The notes under the pieces are model-generated. The model was given only the letters and a program-made list of their open reading frames with translations, had not been told where the DNA came from and ran no database searches. From Hymenobacter oligotrophus (GTDB lineage: Bacteria > Bacteroidota > Bacteroidia > Cytophagales > Hymenobacteraceae), in assembly GCF_003574965.1 (NCBI RefSeq), contig NZ_CP032317.1, positions 2,976,001 through 3,040,000 of the forward strand: a DNA stretch of 64,000 nt. The letters run 5' to 3'. Positions within the stretch are counted from its first letter, which is position 1. The number at the start of each line of letters is the position of its first letter. This document shows positions 46,519-55,339 of the stretch, one piece after another. A program made the position numbers and the translations under genes.

Positions 46519-47409
46519 ATGAACCGATTGTTACTGCCGGGTTTGCTGGCCCTTGCCAGCCTGTTTGGGTGCGCCACTGCGCAAAAATCAACCACTGCTT
46601 CGGCAACCAACGCGGGCCCGCGCACGGCCATTTGGGTGCTTGGCTGCGACCACCTGGCCCAGCTGTACAAACCCGACAAGCCCCACACCGATGTGCTCAT
46701 GCCGCAGCGGCAGGCCGAGCTAACCGCCTTCAACCACCAACTCGAGCGTTTTCGGCCCGATGCGATTATGGTGGAGCAGCTGCCCGAGCAGCAAGGCCGC
46801 ATCGATAGCTTGTACCGGTTGTACCGCCAGGGCCAACTCGAGCTGGCGACCTTGCCCGATGGCCGCTCCGAGGTGTTTCAGGTGGCATTTGTGCTGGGCA
46901 AGCGCCTGGGTCACGAGCGCATTTACTGCGTAAACGCGCCCGGCGGTACTTCGCAAAGCATTTTGCACGAGGGCACCAACATCGAGCTGTACCAGCAAGC
47001 CACTGCCCGGCTGCGCGAGAAAACCAAGGCCGTGGGCCAGCAAATGCAAAGCGGCTCGCTTACAATGGGCCAGTACCTGACATACCTGAACAGCCCCGCC
47101 CTGGTGCAAGAGCTACACACGCTGGTGTACCGCACGCCCGCGCGGGTAACCCACGGCACCCTAAAGCCCGATGCCATGGTGGATGCCGGCTTTATCAACC
47201 CGCGCTACGTGGGTGCCGAGTTCATTTCGGTAATCTACAACCGCGACCTGAAGATTTACTCCAACGTGGCCACCACCCAGCTGGCCACGGGCAGCAAGCG
47301 CATTCTGGCCATTTTCGGCGCGCGTCATACGGTTTCGTTGCAAGGCATTTTTGGCACCGATCCGGCTTTTGAGCTGGTACCAGCATCGGCGTACCTCAAG
47401 CAGAAATAA
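46519..47409 (+). CDS. Lipoprotein, DUF5694-like
   Basis: 296 residues with lipobox LFGC (C18). The body, with IWVLGCDHLAQLY, FRPDAIMVEQLPEQ, NPRYVGAEFISVIYNRDLKI and RILAIFGARHTVSLQGI, matches DUF5694, which has a TraB/PrgY-like fold with conserved His and Glu residues. It should face the periplasm or cell surface. A peptidase-like activity has been proposed for related folds but is not shown here. Confidence 0.8.
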   Translation: MNRLLLPGLLALASLFGCATAQKSTTASATNAGPRTAIWVLGCDHLAQLYKPDKPHTDVLMPQRQAELTAFNHQLERFRPDAIMVEQLPEQQGRIDSLYRLYRQGQLELATLPDGRSEVFQVAFVLGKRLGHERIYCVNAPGGTSQSILHEGTNIELYQQATARLREKTKAVGQQMQSGSLTMGQYLTYLNSPALVQELHTLVYRTPARVTHGTLKPDAMVDAGFINPRYVGAEFISVIYNRDLKIYSNVATTQLATGSKRILAIFGARHTVSLQGIFGTDPAFELVPASAYLKQK

Positions 47410-47556
47410 CCGCTGCTCCGAGCTGCGCCGTAACTCGGTTTGCTGATTTGCCTTATCCGGCGTTGGCCGCCCGCCTAAGCATGTAGCCCTGCTGGTTGCG
47501 TAGGCGTACAACAGGGGCAGCGCGGGCGTGCTCCGCGGCTTTACCCCCGATACCTC

Positions 47557-48876
47557 ATGTACCGCTTTCTGATTGTTTGCTTGCTGGTGGTGGCCGGATG
47601 GGGCCAACCCCTGCTAGCCGCGCCGGCCGGTGAACTGCCGCCGCGACCCAACCCGTTTAAGTTTGTAACCGACGCGGCGCAGCTGCTAAGCCCCGCCGAT
47701 GCCAACACCTTGGAGCGCGGCCTGCGCCGCTACGCCGACAACACCGGCACCCAAATAGTGGTGGTAACCGTGCCCACGCTGGGCGGCCGCCCCGTAGCCG
47801 ACTACGCCCGCGACCTAGGCGAGGCCTGGGGCGTGGGCCAACGCGCCCAAAACAACGGCGTGGTGGTGCTGCTAGCCGGGCAAGAGCGGCAGGTAAGCAT
47901 CCAAGCCGGGGCGGGGCTGCGCCAGCAGATTACGCCCGCGCTAACGCAGCGCATAATTGGCCAGCAAATGACTCCCGAGTTCAAGCAAGGCCGCTACTTT
48001 GCCGGGCTGCGCACGGGGCTGAACGAGCTAATGCTGGCGGCCAACCCCGAGTCGGCACCGCGGCGCGAGCCCGCCGCCGCGGCAAGCAGCACCGCTCCCG
48101 CGGGCGGCAGCAATTCAAGCCTGGGCGCCGGCAGCCCCAGTAGCAGCAGCGTGCAAGCTCCCCCGCCGAGCTACGGCGACGAACCTTTTTCGCCCAACTC
48201 GCAACCCGCTGCCGCGCCGGCTGGCCCCGGCCTAGGTATCGGCAGCATGGTGCTGGGGGCGCTGGTGCTCGGAGGCGGCGTGTGGTTACTCATGCGGCTG
48301 TTTCGGCGCAAGCAAACCCCGGCGGCACCCAGCGGCCCGGTACCCGACTTTTACCCCAACCGGCCCGCCGGCCCAAGCGGCGGCTACGGCACCGGCGGCG
48401 GCTACGGTGCCACGGGCGGCCACAACCAAGCGGGCAGCTACGGCCGCGCACCCATGCAGCAACCCGCTCCCGACTTTTACCCCAACCGCGGCGGAGGCGG
48501 CCTAAGCAGCGGCATGGGCGGCGCGCTGCTTACCGGCGCGGCCGCCGCAGCCGGCGCCTACTTGGGCAACCGCATGGCCTCGGCTTCCGACAACCATCCC
48601 AACTTTACGGGCAAAGACCTAGGTGCCGGCGGCACCCCGCCGCTGCCCACCGCGCCGGCTGCTGGCGCTGCGGGCGGCTTTGCGGCTCTAGGCGACAGCG
48701 GCACCAACGACCTAGGCGCCGAGCCCGCCCCCGACTTCTTCAGCGAAGAAGCCTTGCAGGACAACTCGGCCGACTACTTTTCCAACGACGATGCCGCGGC
48801 CTACGACGATCCTTCGTCGGAGGATACCGGCGGGGGCGGCTTCGACGATACCAACGATAACAGCGGCTCGTGGTAA
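47557..48876 (+). CDS. TPM-domain membrane protein with low-complexity C-terminus
   Basis: 439 residues: signal peptide (MYRFLIVCLLVVAGWG), a TPM domain at about 35-170 (FVTDAAQLLSPADANTLERG, TQIVVVTVPTLGG, NNGVVVLLAGQERQVSIQAG), a Pro/Ser/Ala linker, one membrane segment near 228-250 (IGSMVLGALVLGGGVWLLM) and a long Gly/Asp/Pro-rich cytoplasmic tail with repeated DFYPNR. TPM proteins include YgcG-like phosphatases and photosystem II repair proteins. The function here is unknown. A 25-bp hairpin follows. Confidence 0.85.
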   Translation: MYRFLIVCLLVVAGWGQPLLAAPAGELPPRPNPFKFVTDAAQLLSPADANTLERGLRRYADNTGTQIVVVTVPTLGGRPVADYARDLGEAWGVGQRAQNNGVVVLLAGQERQVSIQAGAGLRQQITPALTQRIIGQQMTPEFKQGRYFAGLRTGLNELMLAANPESAPRREPAAAASSTAPAGGSNSSLGAGSPSSSSVQAPPPSYGDEPFSPNSQPAAAPAGPGLGIGSMVLGALVLGGGVWLLMRLFRRKQTPAAPSGPVPDFYPNRPAGPSGGYGTGGGYGATGGHNQAGSYGRAPMQQPAPDFYPNRGGGGLSSGMGGALLTGAAAAAGAYLGNRMASASDNHPNFTGKDLGAGGTPPLPTAPAAGAAGGFAALGDSGTNDLGAEPAPDFFSEEALQDNSADYFSNDDAAAYDDPSSEDTGGGGFDDTNDNSGSW

Positions 48877-48890
48877 GTGCTGGGGTCTAG

Positions 48891-48953
48891 GCCCCGCAGC
48901 AACGCCACGGCCCGGTTGCGCCGCGCAGCCGGGCCGTGGCGTTGCTGCGGGGC
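48891..48953 (+). terminator. Long perfect hairpin after the TPM gene
   Basis: 25-bp perfect arms (48891-48915 and 48929-48953) around a 13-base loop, GC-rich, 15 bases after the stop. It lacks a T-run, so it may act through stem strength or stabilise the mRNA end. Confidence 0.7.
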
Positions 48954-49156
48954 AGCGGTTGGCCAGGCCCCGTACCACATATATGGGTTATTTCACCCCC
49001 GAAACCGCACTAAAAAACTGGTTTTCAGCAAGCATCACATGAATATGTGAAACGAAGCAGGCAACGGTAGGGCGTAATTTAGTGCCTACTAACCCGAACG
49101 CCAGGCAGGTGCCCGGCACTGGTTACAAGCCAACCCACTCCCAACCTTACCCTACT

Positions 49157-49543
49157 ATGAAAACGCTTCTGCAAACCGCCCCCCGAGTACTGATGATGGC
49201 CGCCTTCGCCGGCCTGGGTTTCGCGCAACCTACCCTGGCGCAGTCGCCCAACGGACAACCCGTGCACGTAGATAAAGTGGCCGACTTTACATACCTGGTG
49301 CGCGTGAGCAACCCCACCCAACAAGCGGCCAAAGTGCAGCTTGTGCGCTTGCGCGACGGCAACGTATTGTATCAGGGCAACAGCTCGCGTCCTACCTTCG
49401 GCGAGAAGATAAACGTAGGCAGCCTGCCCGACGGCCAATATGCGTTTGTGGTTCGCATTGGCAACCAAACCCACCGCTACAGCCTCGACTTGCACACCAC
49501 GCGCAGCGTGGCCCTGAGCTCCGGCGCCACGGCCATGCGCTAA
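49157..49543 (+). CDS. Small secreted protein, paralogue family member 1
   Basis: 128 residues from the ATG at 49157 (MKTLLQTAPR) with signal peptide ending TLAQ; the frame is open upstream to 49082. The mature part reads GQPVHVDKVADFTYLVRVSN, then GEKINVGSLPDGQYAFVVRI and THRYSLDLHTTRSVAL. The same order of motifs occurs in the two genes at 51099 and 51936, so the three are paralogues. The single beta-sandwich-like domain resembles T9SS C-terminal or DUF3244-like folds. Function unknown. Confidence 0.78.
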   Translation: MKTLLQTAPRVLMMAAFAGLGFAQPTLAQSPNGQPVHVDKVADFTYLVRVSNPTQQAAKVQLVRLRDGNVLYQGNSSRPTFGEKINVGSLPDGQYAFVVRIGNQTHRYSLDLHTTRSVALSSGATAMR

Positions 49544-49563
49544 CCCCGCCGCTTTACCGCACT

Positions 49564-49608
49564 ACCACGGCAACGCCAGCGCCCCCAGGGCGCTGGCGTT
49601 GCCGTGGT
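49564..49608. terminator. Hairpin terminator between convergent genes
   Basis: Perfect 21-bp arms (49564-49584 and 49588-49608) around CCA, 20 bases after the stop and 16 bases from the stop of the minus-strand gene that follows. Confidence 0.8.
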
Positions 49609-49624
49609 ATTTGGCTCTTGGGCT

Positions 49625-49996
49625 TCAGGTCAAATGGGTACCGCTGGGGCCATCCGTAGCAGCCGGCGGGTTGGCAGCCGGGGGCGCGGGCGTAGCAGCG
49701 CCCCCGGGCTTGCGGTTGAGCAGCACGGCCAACACCAGAAAAATAACCGGCACGCAAAGCAAAACGCCCGGCAGCCACACCTCGTCGCGGTTGGAGTACC
49801 AATAGCCTGCGAAGAGCAAGGCAAAGAAGTTGAGTCCGTGGATAAGCCGGTAGCGCCCCCGGGGCGGGTCGGCGGCCGCGTTGCGCAGCAACAGCAGCAC
49901 AAACAAGCACACCAACACAAAAGGCACTGTTACCAGCGTCGAGCGAAACACTTGACCAAACGGGATGTGCAGTAAAACAGTAGCGTAAGGTAGCAT
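49625..49996 (-). CDS. Hypothetical membrane protein
   Basis: 123 residues with three hydrophobic segments (about 18-38, 50-66 and 73-93) and a Pro/Ala-rich cytoplasmic tail. A positive loop (DPPRGRYRLIHG) separates the first two. No family was recognised. The ATG at 49996 is the first in frame. Confidence 0.65.
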   Translation of the reverse strand: MLPYATVLLHIPFGQVFRSTLVTVPFVLVCLFVLLLLRNAAADPPRGRYRLIHGLNFFALLFAGYWYSNRDEVWLPGVLLCVPVIFLVLAVLLNRKPGGAATPAPPAANPPAATDGPSGTHLT

Positions 49997-50159
49997 GGCA
50001 AGGCTAAGTTGATGAGCGCAGCAGCTACCTAATGTAAAGCAAAGCAGTCAATTATGGCTTCGCCGAGCTGTCCCCCTTGTTGCTTGCTGCGGGCCAGTAC
50101 CTAGGACACCAAGCCGGGCCGCGCTTGCTCGCTACCGGTGCAGGGCCGTTGTTTGCGCC

Positions 50160-50678
50160 ATGAACATTCGGGCCCTTACCCCCGCCGAAGTACCTCCTAG
50201 GTTGGCGGCTCTTGGCGAATTGCTGATTGATGCCGTAGCCAACGGCGCCTCGGTAGGCTACTTGCACCCGCTAACCGCCGCTGCAGCGGCGCAGTACTGG
50301 GCCGGCGTACGGGCCGCGGTAAACGCCGGCGAAACCGTGCTGCTAACCGCCGAAGCCCCCTACGGCCGCGTGTGCGGCACCGTGCAACTGGTGCTGGCTA
50401 CCAAACCCAACGCCCCGCACCGCGCCGAGGTAAGCAAGCTGCTGGTGCACTCAGCCTACCGCCGCCAAGGCCTGGCCCGGGCCCTGCTGCAAGCCCTCGA
50501 GGGCTACGCCCGCCAGCACCAACGCAGCACCCTCGTGCTCGATACCCGCCGCGGCGACGCCGCCGAGCTGCTGTACCAGCAAATGGGCTACACGTTGGCC
50601 GGCGAAATACCCGCCTACGTGCGCAACGAGGCCGGCACGCTGCAAAGCACCATGGTGTACTACAAGCTGCTTGGCTAA
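50160..50678 (+). CDS. GNAT family N-acetyltransferase
   Basis: 172 residues. The acetyl-CoA-binding motif A is HRAEVSKLLVHSAYRRQGLA followed by RALLQALEGYA, with the R/QxxG turn (RRQGLA), and the closing region LLYQQMGYTLAGEIPAYV is typical of GNAT enzymes. Substrate unknown. The downstream small gene starts 64 bases after the stop. Confidence 0.92.
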   Translation: MNIRALTPAEVPPRLAALGELLIDAVANGASVGYLHPLTAAAAAQYWAGVRAAVNAGETVLLTAEAPYGRVCGTVQLVLATKPNAPHRAEVSKLLVHSAYRRQGLARALLQALEGYARQHQRSTLVLDTRRGDAAELLYQQMGYTLAGEIPAYVRNEAGTLQSTMVYYKLLG

Positions 50679-50742
50679 TCCGCAGCCCGCGCCACCTAGG
50701 GCATATTTCCGCTACCTTACTGCACCCCCGAGCTCAACCCCT

Positions 50743-51024
50743 ATGCAGGACCAAATTTTGGCGCTTGTGCACCAGGCGCACGCCCTTACCGAAAGCACCG
50801 CCGTAGCCGAAACTAATTTGCTGGAGCGCAAGAAGCTGGTGCTGGCCGACTTGGCGCTGCACTTGGTGCAGGCGGCGCTGCGCCACGAGCAGCCCAACCC
50901 CGCCGAGTTGAAACGCTACCTGTTTTCGGTGTTGACGGTAGCCGATGTATTCGTCGACGACCTCGACCTGAAAGCCATGGCCAATACGTTGCTGCCCGCT
51001 ACCCCGACCCCGGCAGCCCCCTAA
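50743..51024 (+). CDS. Hypothetical helical protein
   Basis: 93 residues from the ATG at 50743 (MQDQILALVHQAHALTESTA); an open frame extends upstream but overlaps the GNAT gene. Almost entirely helical, with LLERKKLVLADLALHLVQAAL and KRYLFSVLTVADVFVDDLDL. No family assigned. Probably co-transcribed with the acetyltransferase. Confidence 0.62.
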   Translation: MQDQILALVHQAHALTESTAVAETNLLERKKLVLADLALHLVQAALRHEQPNPAELKRYLFSVLTVADVFVDDLDLKAMANTLLPATPTPAAP

Positions 51025-51034
51025 CTACGCGCAA

Positions 51035-51074
51035 GCCCGCCCCGGCCTGCATAAAGTAGCAGGCCGGGGCGGGC
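51035..51074. terminator. Bidirectional hairpin between convergent genes
   Basis: Perfect 16-bp GC-rich arms (51035-51050 and 51059-51074) around an 8-base loop, lying between the stops at 51024 and 51099. Confidence 0.8.
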
Positions 51075-51098
51075 CACTAGCAAGCGGGCCAGTGGCCC

Positions 51099-51605
51099 TT
51101 ACAACTGAGCCACCGGACGAACGACCGGCGTAGCCGCCAGCGTGGCCGGCGTGGTTTTGCCCATGCGCACCTTAATGCTGCGCATGGCCACGGCGCGCTG
51201 CTTGCCCGCGGCCTGCAGCGTGTAGCGGTACTGCTGCGCGCCTGCTTTCACCACCAGGGCGTAGCGGCCTGCCGGCAGCACGCCAAAGTTGAAGCGGTGG
51301 CCGTAAGTGGCATCGGCGTAGGTTTCGCTGAAGAGCGTTTTGCCGCTGCTCAGGCTTACCACCTGCACTTGACCCGGTTGCAGGCCAGGGTTGCTGATGC
51401 GCACCCGAAAGCTCACCTCGTCGACGCGCTCTACCGAAACGGGTTGGCCCGGCAAGGCCTGCACGGGCGATGCGGCCAGCGCGCCACCTAGGGCCAGGAG
51501 ACCCAGCAGCACCCGCGAAGCGTAGGAGCCGCCGGCCTGAGCAGGCGCGGCAACCGAGGCAGTTGGCAATTGGGCGCGGAGGGCAGAAGCGAAGAAGGTT
51601 TTCAT
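51099..51605 (-). CDS. Small secreted protein, paralogue family member 2
   Basis: 168 residues from the ATG at 51605 (MKTFFASALR); signal-type hydrophobic segment LLGLLALGGALAA. The mature core GQPVSVERVDEVSFRVRISN, FNFGVLPAGRYALVVKAG and QQYRYTLQAAGKQRAVAMRS closely parallels the genes at 49157 and 51936. It has an extra C-terminal tail of about 25 residues. About 250 AT-rich bases upstream probably hold its promoter. Confidence 0.78.
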   Translation of the reverse strand: MKTFFASALRAQLPTASVAAPAQAGGSYASRVLLGLLALGGALAASPVQALPGQPVSVERVDEVSFRVRISNPGLQPGQVQVVSLSSGKTLFSETYADATYGHRFNFGVLPAGRYALVVKAGAQQYRYTLQAAGKQRAVAMRSIKVRMGKTTPATLAATPVVRPVAQL

Positions 51606-51857
51606 AGCGGTATGGGAAAAAGGTTGGGGTATGCGATGATGAAGAATTAGTGTCCTGCTTTGCCGGGAGCCGGTTGCCACCCGAGCGGTGTGCAGTTCCG
51701 GACAGCCTCAGCATAGGAGCCAGCTTATATTTTCAATACCGATGCCAAATTTATAAATCGGTTATTATCAGCATTTTAACCACAAATTATCGTTGCTATA
51801 CCTTTCCAAATGTGTCCACTTGCGGGCACCGTGTTCGGTTTTGCACGGCCGCAAAAA

Positions 51858-51910
51858 GCCCCGCAGCGGCTTGCTACAGGGCAAAAGCCACAAGCAAGCC
51901 GCTGCGGGGC
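51858..51910 (-). terminator. Terminator of the third paralogue gene
   Basis: Perfect 17-bp arms (51858-51874 and 51894-51910) around a 19-base loop. On the minus strand a T-run follows (AAAAA on plus at 51853). Confidence 0.85.
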
Positions 51911-51935
51911 GGGTTGGGGCCTTGGGCCGCCGTGG

Positions 51936-52445
51936 CTACAGGCCGCCGGCTGCCGACCGAGTTGCTGGAGCAGCAGCCAACGAGCCCGGGCTCTGCTTAG
52001 CCAGGCGCACGCGTATGCCGCGCACAGCTACGGCCCGTTGCGCGCCGCTACGCTGCAAGCGCACGGTGTAGCGGTACTGCAGTTTATCGGTCTTCACTAC
52101 AATGGCGTAGCGCCCCTCGGCCAGGTTACCGAAGCCAAAGCGGTGCCCATAGGCCTTGTCGGCGTAATCCTGGCTGAAAAGCAACTGGCCGGTTGCGAGG
52201 TTTTGTACCTCCACGCGGCCCGGGTGCAGGCCAGGGTTGTGCACGCGCACCCGAAAGCTCACGTCGTCGACTTTTTGCACGGTTACGGGCTGGGTCGCTT
52301 CCTGGGCCTTGGCGGGCTGCGTAACAAAAGCGGCACCTAGGGCCAGCAGGCCCAGCAAGGCATGCGGCAAGCGGGTGCTCGTGGCAAACGAAACGGGCAG
52401 GGCAAGCGCAGCGGTTTGGGGGGCAGGCATTGGGTTGGTTTTCAT
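51936..52445 (-). CDS. Small secreted protein, paralogue family member 3
   Basis: 169 residues from the ATG at 52445 (MKTNPMPAPQ), with hydrophobic segment LLGLLALGAAFVT and AKAQ cleavage site. The core QPVTVQKVDDVSFRVRVHN, HRFGFGNLAEGRYAIVVKTD and QYRYTVRLQR shows it is the closest relative of the gene at 51099. Both share the context TACCGCTATGAAAAC around the start. About 260 non-coding bases lie upstream. Confidence 0.78.
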   Translation of the reverse strand: MKTNPMPAPQTAALALPVSFATSTRLPHALLGLLALGAAFVTQPAKAQEATQPVTVQKVDDVSFRVRVHNPGLHPGRVEVQNLATGQLLFSQDYADKAYGHRFGFGNLAEGRYAIVVKTDKLQYRYTVRLQRSGAQRAVAVRGIRVRLAKQSPGSLAAAPATRSAAGGL

Positions 52446-52645
52446 AGCGGTAGGGTTTAGTGCGTGTTCCGAATGCAATGCTACTCGCTTCGGGTACCCG
52501 GTCGGCTATTTCAACCCGACATGATCGTGCTACAACCAGCTGTCGTTCAAGCAGTAGTTAAGAAAATATCGGCACTGCGCATCACATGCTTATGCTGCCG
52601 TGGGCAGATTTGGCCTAGGGCCAGCGCGGGCACGGCGCAAGCAAC

Positions 52646-52680
52646 AAGCCGGCCGGCAGCACGTGGCTACCGGCCGGCTT
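52646..52680 (-). terminator. Hairpin after aspA
   Basis: AAGCCGGCCGG pairs with CCGGCCGGCTT, 30 bases beyond the minus-strand stop. Confidence 0.7.
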
Positions 52681-52709
52681 GGCTTCGGTTCACTAGGCAA
52701 TGGGGTGGG

Positions 52710-54116
52710 CTACTGAATAAAGTGCGGGCGGATAAGGTTTTCGAACGTGAAAATTTCATCCCACTTGGCCTGCGAAAGCAGCTGGCGCTCGGTTACGGCA
52801 ATTTGGTACACCGATTTGCCGGTGCGCAGGGCTTCTTTGGCTATTTCGGCCGAGGTTTCGTAGCCCAATACGGGGTTGAGCTGAGTTACGATGCCCACGC
52901 TGTTGCGCACCATATCTTCGGCGTGTTTGGCGTTGGCCGTGATGCCCACCACGCACTTTTCGCGCAGGGTGCGGCAGGCGCGGCTCATGTACGAGATGCT
53001 CGTGAACAGCGAAAACGATATTACCGGCTCCATCACGTTCAGCTGCAACTGGCCGGCTTCGGCCGCCATGGTTACCGTTAGGTCGGCGCCGATTACGTAG
53101 AAGGCCGTTTGGTTTACCACTTCGGGCACTACGGGGTTCACTTTGCCGGGCATGATGCTGGAGCCCGGCTGCAGCGGCGGCAGGTTAATCTCGAACAAGC
53201 CAGCCCGCGGGCCCGAGGAGAGCAGGCGCAAATCGTTGCAAATCTTAGAAAGCTTTACGGCTGTGCGCTTCAGCACGCCCGAGAGCTGCACGTAGGCACC
53301 GGTGTCGTAAGTGGCCTCAATCAAGTCGCCGGCCAGCACCAAGTCGAGGCCGGTGAGGTCGCGCAGGTATTGGGTTACCAGCTCCGCGTAGCCGTTGGGG
53401 GCGTTTACGCGCGTGCCGATGGCCGTAGCGCCCATGTTGATTTCGCTGATGAGGTGACGCGAGTCGTCGATGCGCAGCAGCTCCTCGCGCAGGTTGGTGG
53501 CAAAGGCCTTAAACTCGTCGCCCATGCTCATGGGCACGGCGTCTTGCAGTTGGGTGCGGCCCATTTTCAGCACGTTCCGAAACTCCTCGCCCTTGGCGGC
53601 AAAGGCATCGGCCAGCATGGAAAGCTCGTCGCGGTAGCCCGCCAGCTTGTTGTTGAGGGCAATGCGGAACGCCGTGGGGTACGCGTCGTTTGTCGACTGC
53701 GAGCAGTTTACGTGGTTGTTGGGGTGGCAAAACTCGTACTGGCCCTTCTTTTTGCCCATCAGCTCCAGCGCCACGTTGGCAATTACCTCGTTGGCGTTCA
53801 TGTTCACGGAGGTGCCGGCCCCGCCCTGGATCATGTCCGTCAGAAACTGATCGTCGTGCTGGCCGGCAATTACCTGGTCGCAGGCGTCGGCAATGCAGCG
53901 GGCAATAGCGGGGTCGAGCACGCCTAGGTCGCGGTTGGCCAAGGCAGCGGCTTTCTTCACGTAGCCCAACGACTGCACAAACAGCGGCTCGGCGCGCAGC
54001 GGAATACCCGTGATGTCGAAGTTCTCGAGGGCGCGCAGGGTTTGAATACCGTAGTAAACGTCGTTGGGAAGGGTGCGTTCCCCAAGAAAATCGTGTTCGA
54101 TCCGGGATGTTGGCAT
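52710..54116 (-). CDS. aspA: Aspartate ammonia-lyase
   Basis: 468 residues, full length. GGAGTSVNMNANEVIANVAL and HPNNHVNCSQSTNDAYPTAF are the forms found in AspA rather than in fumarase C, and GSSIMPGKVNPVVPE is the superfamily signature loop carrying the catalytic Ser. The enzyme deaminates L-aspartate reversibly to fumarate and ammonia as a cytoplasmic tetramer. A promoter-like pair lies just upstream and a hairpin follows. Confidence 0.95.
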   Translation of the reverse strand: MPTSRIEHDFLGERTLPNDVYYGIQTLRALENFDITGIPLRAEPLFVQSLGYVKKAAALANRDLGVLDPAIARCIADACDQVIAGQHDDQFLTDMIQGGAGTSVNMNANEVIANVALELMGKKKGQYEFCHPNNHVNCSQSTNDAYPTAFRIALNNKLAGYRDELSMLADAFAAKGEEFRNVLKMGRTQLQDAVPMSMGDEFKAFATNLREELLRIDDSRHLISEINMGATAIGTRVNAPNGYAELVTQYLRDLTGLDLVLAGDLIEATYDTGAYVQLSGVLKRTAVKLSKICNDLRLLSSGPRAGLFEINLPPLQPGSSIMPGKVNPVVPEVVNQTAFYVIGADLTVTMAAEAGQLQLNVMEPVISFSLFTSISYMSRACRTLREKCVVGITANAKHAEDMVRNSVGIVTQLNPVLGYETSAEIAKEALRTGKSVYQIAVTERQLLSQAKWDEIFTFENLIRPHFIQ

Positions 54117-54153
54117 TGGGCTGAGCTGGTCGGGTGTGGTGGGATACTTCTAC

Positions 54154-54185
54154 GCAAAGTTGGGGCTGCCGGGGCAAACCCAAAA
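54154..54185 (-). promoter_or_regulatory. Probable aspA promoter
   Basis: On the minus strand TTTTG (54181-54185) is followed after 19 bases by CAACTTTG (54154-54161), one base from TAnnTTTG, about 38 bases before the aspA start. Confidence 0.5.
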
Positions 54186-54292
54186 CCAAGTGTAGGCAAT
54201 CGGCCGCAGCCGGGCTTGGCGGCCGGCGCTTCGGCATGCAACCCGTGGGCTTTAAATAGCCTCTTGTCCTCGCCTACTACCTTGTGTTGCAC

Positions 54293-54703
54293 ATGAAATA
54301 CCTCGCCTACCTAGCCGTGGCGGCGGGCATTGCCCTAAGCAGCTGCCACAAAAAACCCACCCCCGCCGAGCCTGCGCCCACCCTCGAGGGCAACTGGCAA
54401 GGGCTTGACGAGCGCCAGGACATGTTCGACGAAAACAACCAGCTGCTGAGCACTTACCTAATGCCCTACCGCACGGGTTTGCACGCCATCAACTTCGACG
54501 AAGTGGACCGCTTGTACACCGTGTACAACAACGGCGCGGTAGTAGGCCGGTTCAGCTACTGGATTACCGACAACCGGTTGCAGCTGCAAGGTGGCGGCGA
54601 GTTCGTTATCGAAGAGCACACCAAAACCAAGCTAGTGTTGCGCGTTCGGCAGGATATCAACACCACCCGCTACCTCGTTCGCACCAGAAGCTACACCCGC
54701 TAA
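54293..54703 (+). CDS. Lipocalin-like lipoprotein
   Basis: 136 residues from the ATG at 54293 (MKYLAYLAVAAGIALSSC) with lipobox LSSC. The mature domain starts LEGNWQGLDERQDMF and continues with beta strands (RFSYWITDNRLQLQGGGEFV, KTKLVLRVRQD), as in small lipocalin-like domains of Bacteroidetes. Envelope-anchored; ligand unknown. Confidence 0.72.
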   Translation: MKYLAYLAVAAGIALSSCHKKPTPAEPAPTLEGNWQGLDERQDMFDENNQLLSTYLMPYRTGLHAINFDEVDRLYTVYNNGAVVGRFSYWITDNRLQLQGGGEFVIEEHTKTKLVLRVRQDINTTRYLVRTRSYTR

Positions 54704-54715
54704 GCGGCAAAAACA

Positions 54716-54750
54716 ATCGGCCGCTCCTGCCAAAGGCAAGAGCGGCCGAT
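54716..54750. terminator. Bidirectional hairpin between convergent genes
   Basis: ATCGGCCGCTC pairs with GAGCGGCCGAT, with an inner TGCC-AAA-GGCA stem. Confidence 0.85.
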
Positions 54751-54769
54751 ACCTAGGGCCGGGCGCGGC

Positions 54770-55093
54770 TTACTTGCTGCGCACGGGCTTGTCGACGGTG
54801 ATTACGCCTTTGCGCGAGCCCGCTTTGCTGGGGTTGGCTTTGTGCGCTGCGCGGATTTTGCGGCGGGTTTTGCGGCGCTTGGCCCAGCGCTTCATGGCGG
54901 CAATGGGGCCGCGCTTGCGGCGGCTGTTGCCTTTGTAACGCTTGTAGTTGGGGCTGGGCACGGGCGTGGCCACGGCAGCCTCGGCTAGAGCCTCGGTGGT
55001 GGCCACTGAGGCCATTGCCACCTCCGCTAAGGCTTCGGCCGGCTCGATGAGCACCATTATGGTGCAAAGGAACAGCAGTAGAAGTTTGCGCAT
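54770..55093 (-). CDS. Small secreted basic protein, paralogue A
   Basis: 107 residues: signal peptide MRKLLLLFLCTIMVLIEPAE, an Ala-rich stretch, then YKRYKGNSRRKRG and a strongly basic region (WAKRRKTRRKIRA) ending GVITVDKPVR. The gene at 55393 has the same layout, including YKRYKGNSRRK and GVITV, so they are tandem duplicates. The basic region could bind nucleic acid or polyanions at the cell surface; function unknown. Confidence 0.72.
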   Translation of the reverse strand: MRKLLLLFLCTIMVLIEPAEALAEVAMASVATTEALAEAAVATPVPSPNYKRYKGNSRRKRGPIAAMKRWAKRRKTRRKIRAAHKANPSKAGSRKGVITVDKPVRSK

Positions 55094-55339
55094 GTCGAAT
55101 GTAAGTTTTAAAAGTTAAAACAAGTTGCGTAAGCAGTTTTCGATTCGAAATGTGCAATAGGTGGCGCGTGTTAACACTAATATAGCCAGTATTCGGCAGA
55201 ACAATGCAAAAAGTTGCTCATCAGTAAAAATTGTACGCTACCGCCAGCGCTTTTATTATAATTTTTACTGTCGAGCGCGTCAAAATCCTACTTAACCCTT
55301 TGCTGCAACGTTTTTAGCTCTGGCCACAAAAGAAAAAAA
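55094..55339. other. AT-rich intergenic region with an inverted repeat
   Basis: No gene seen. CAGTAAAAATT (55222-55232) and AATTTTTACTG (55260-55270) are perfect 11-bp inverted arms. The region should hold the promoter of the paralogue A gene, and the repeat could be an operator. Confidence 0.45.
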
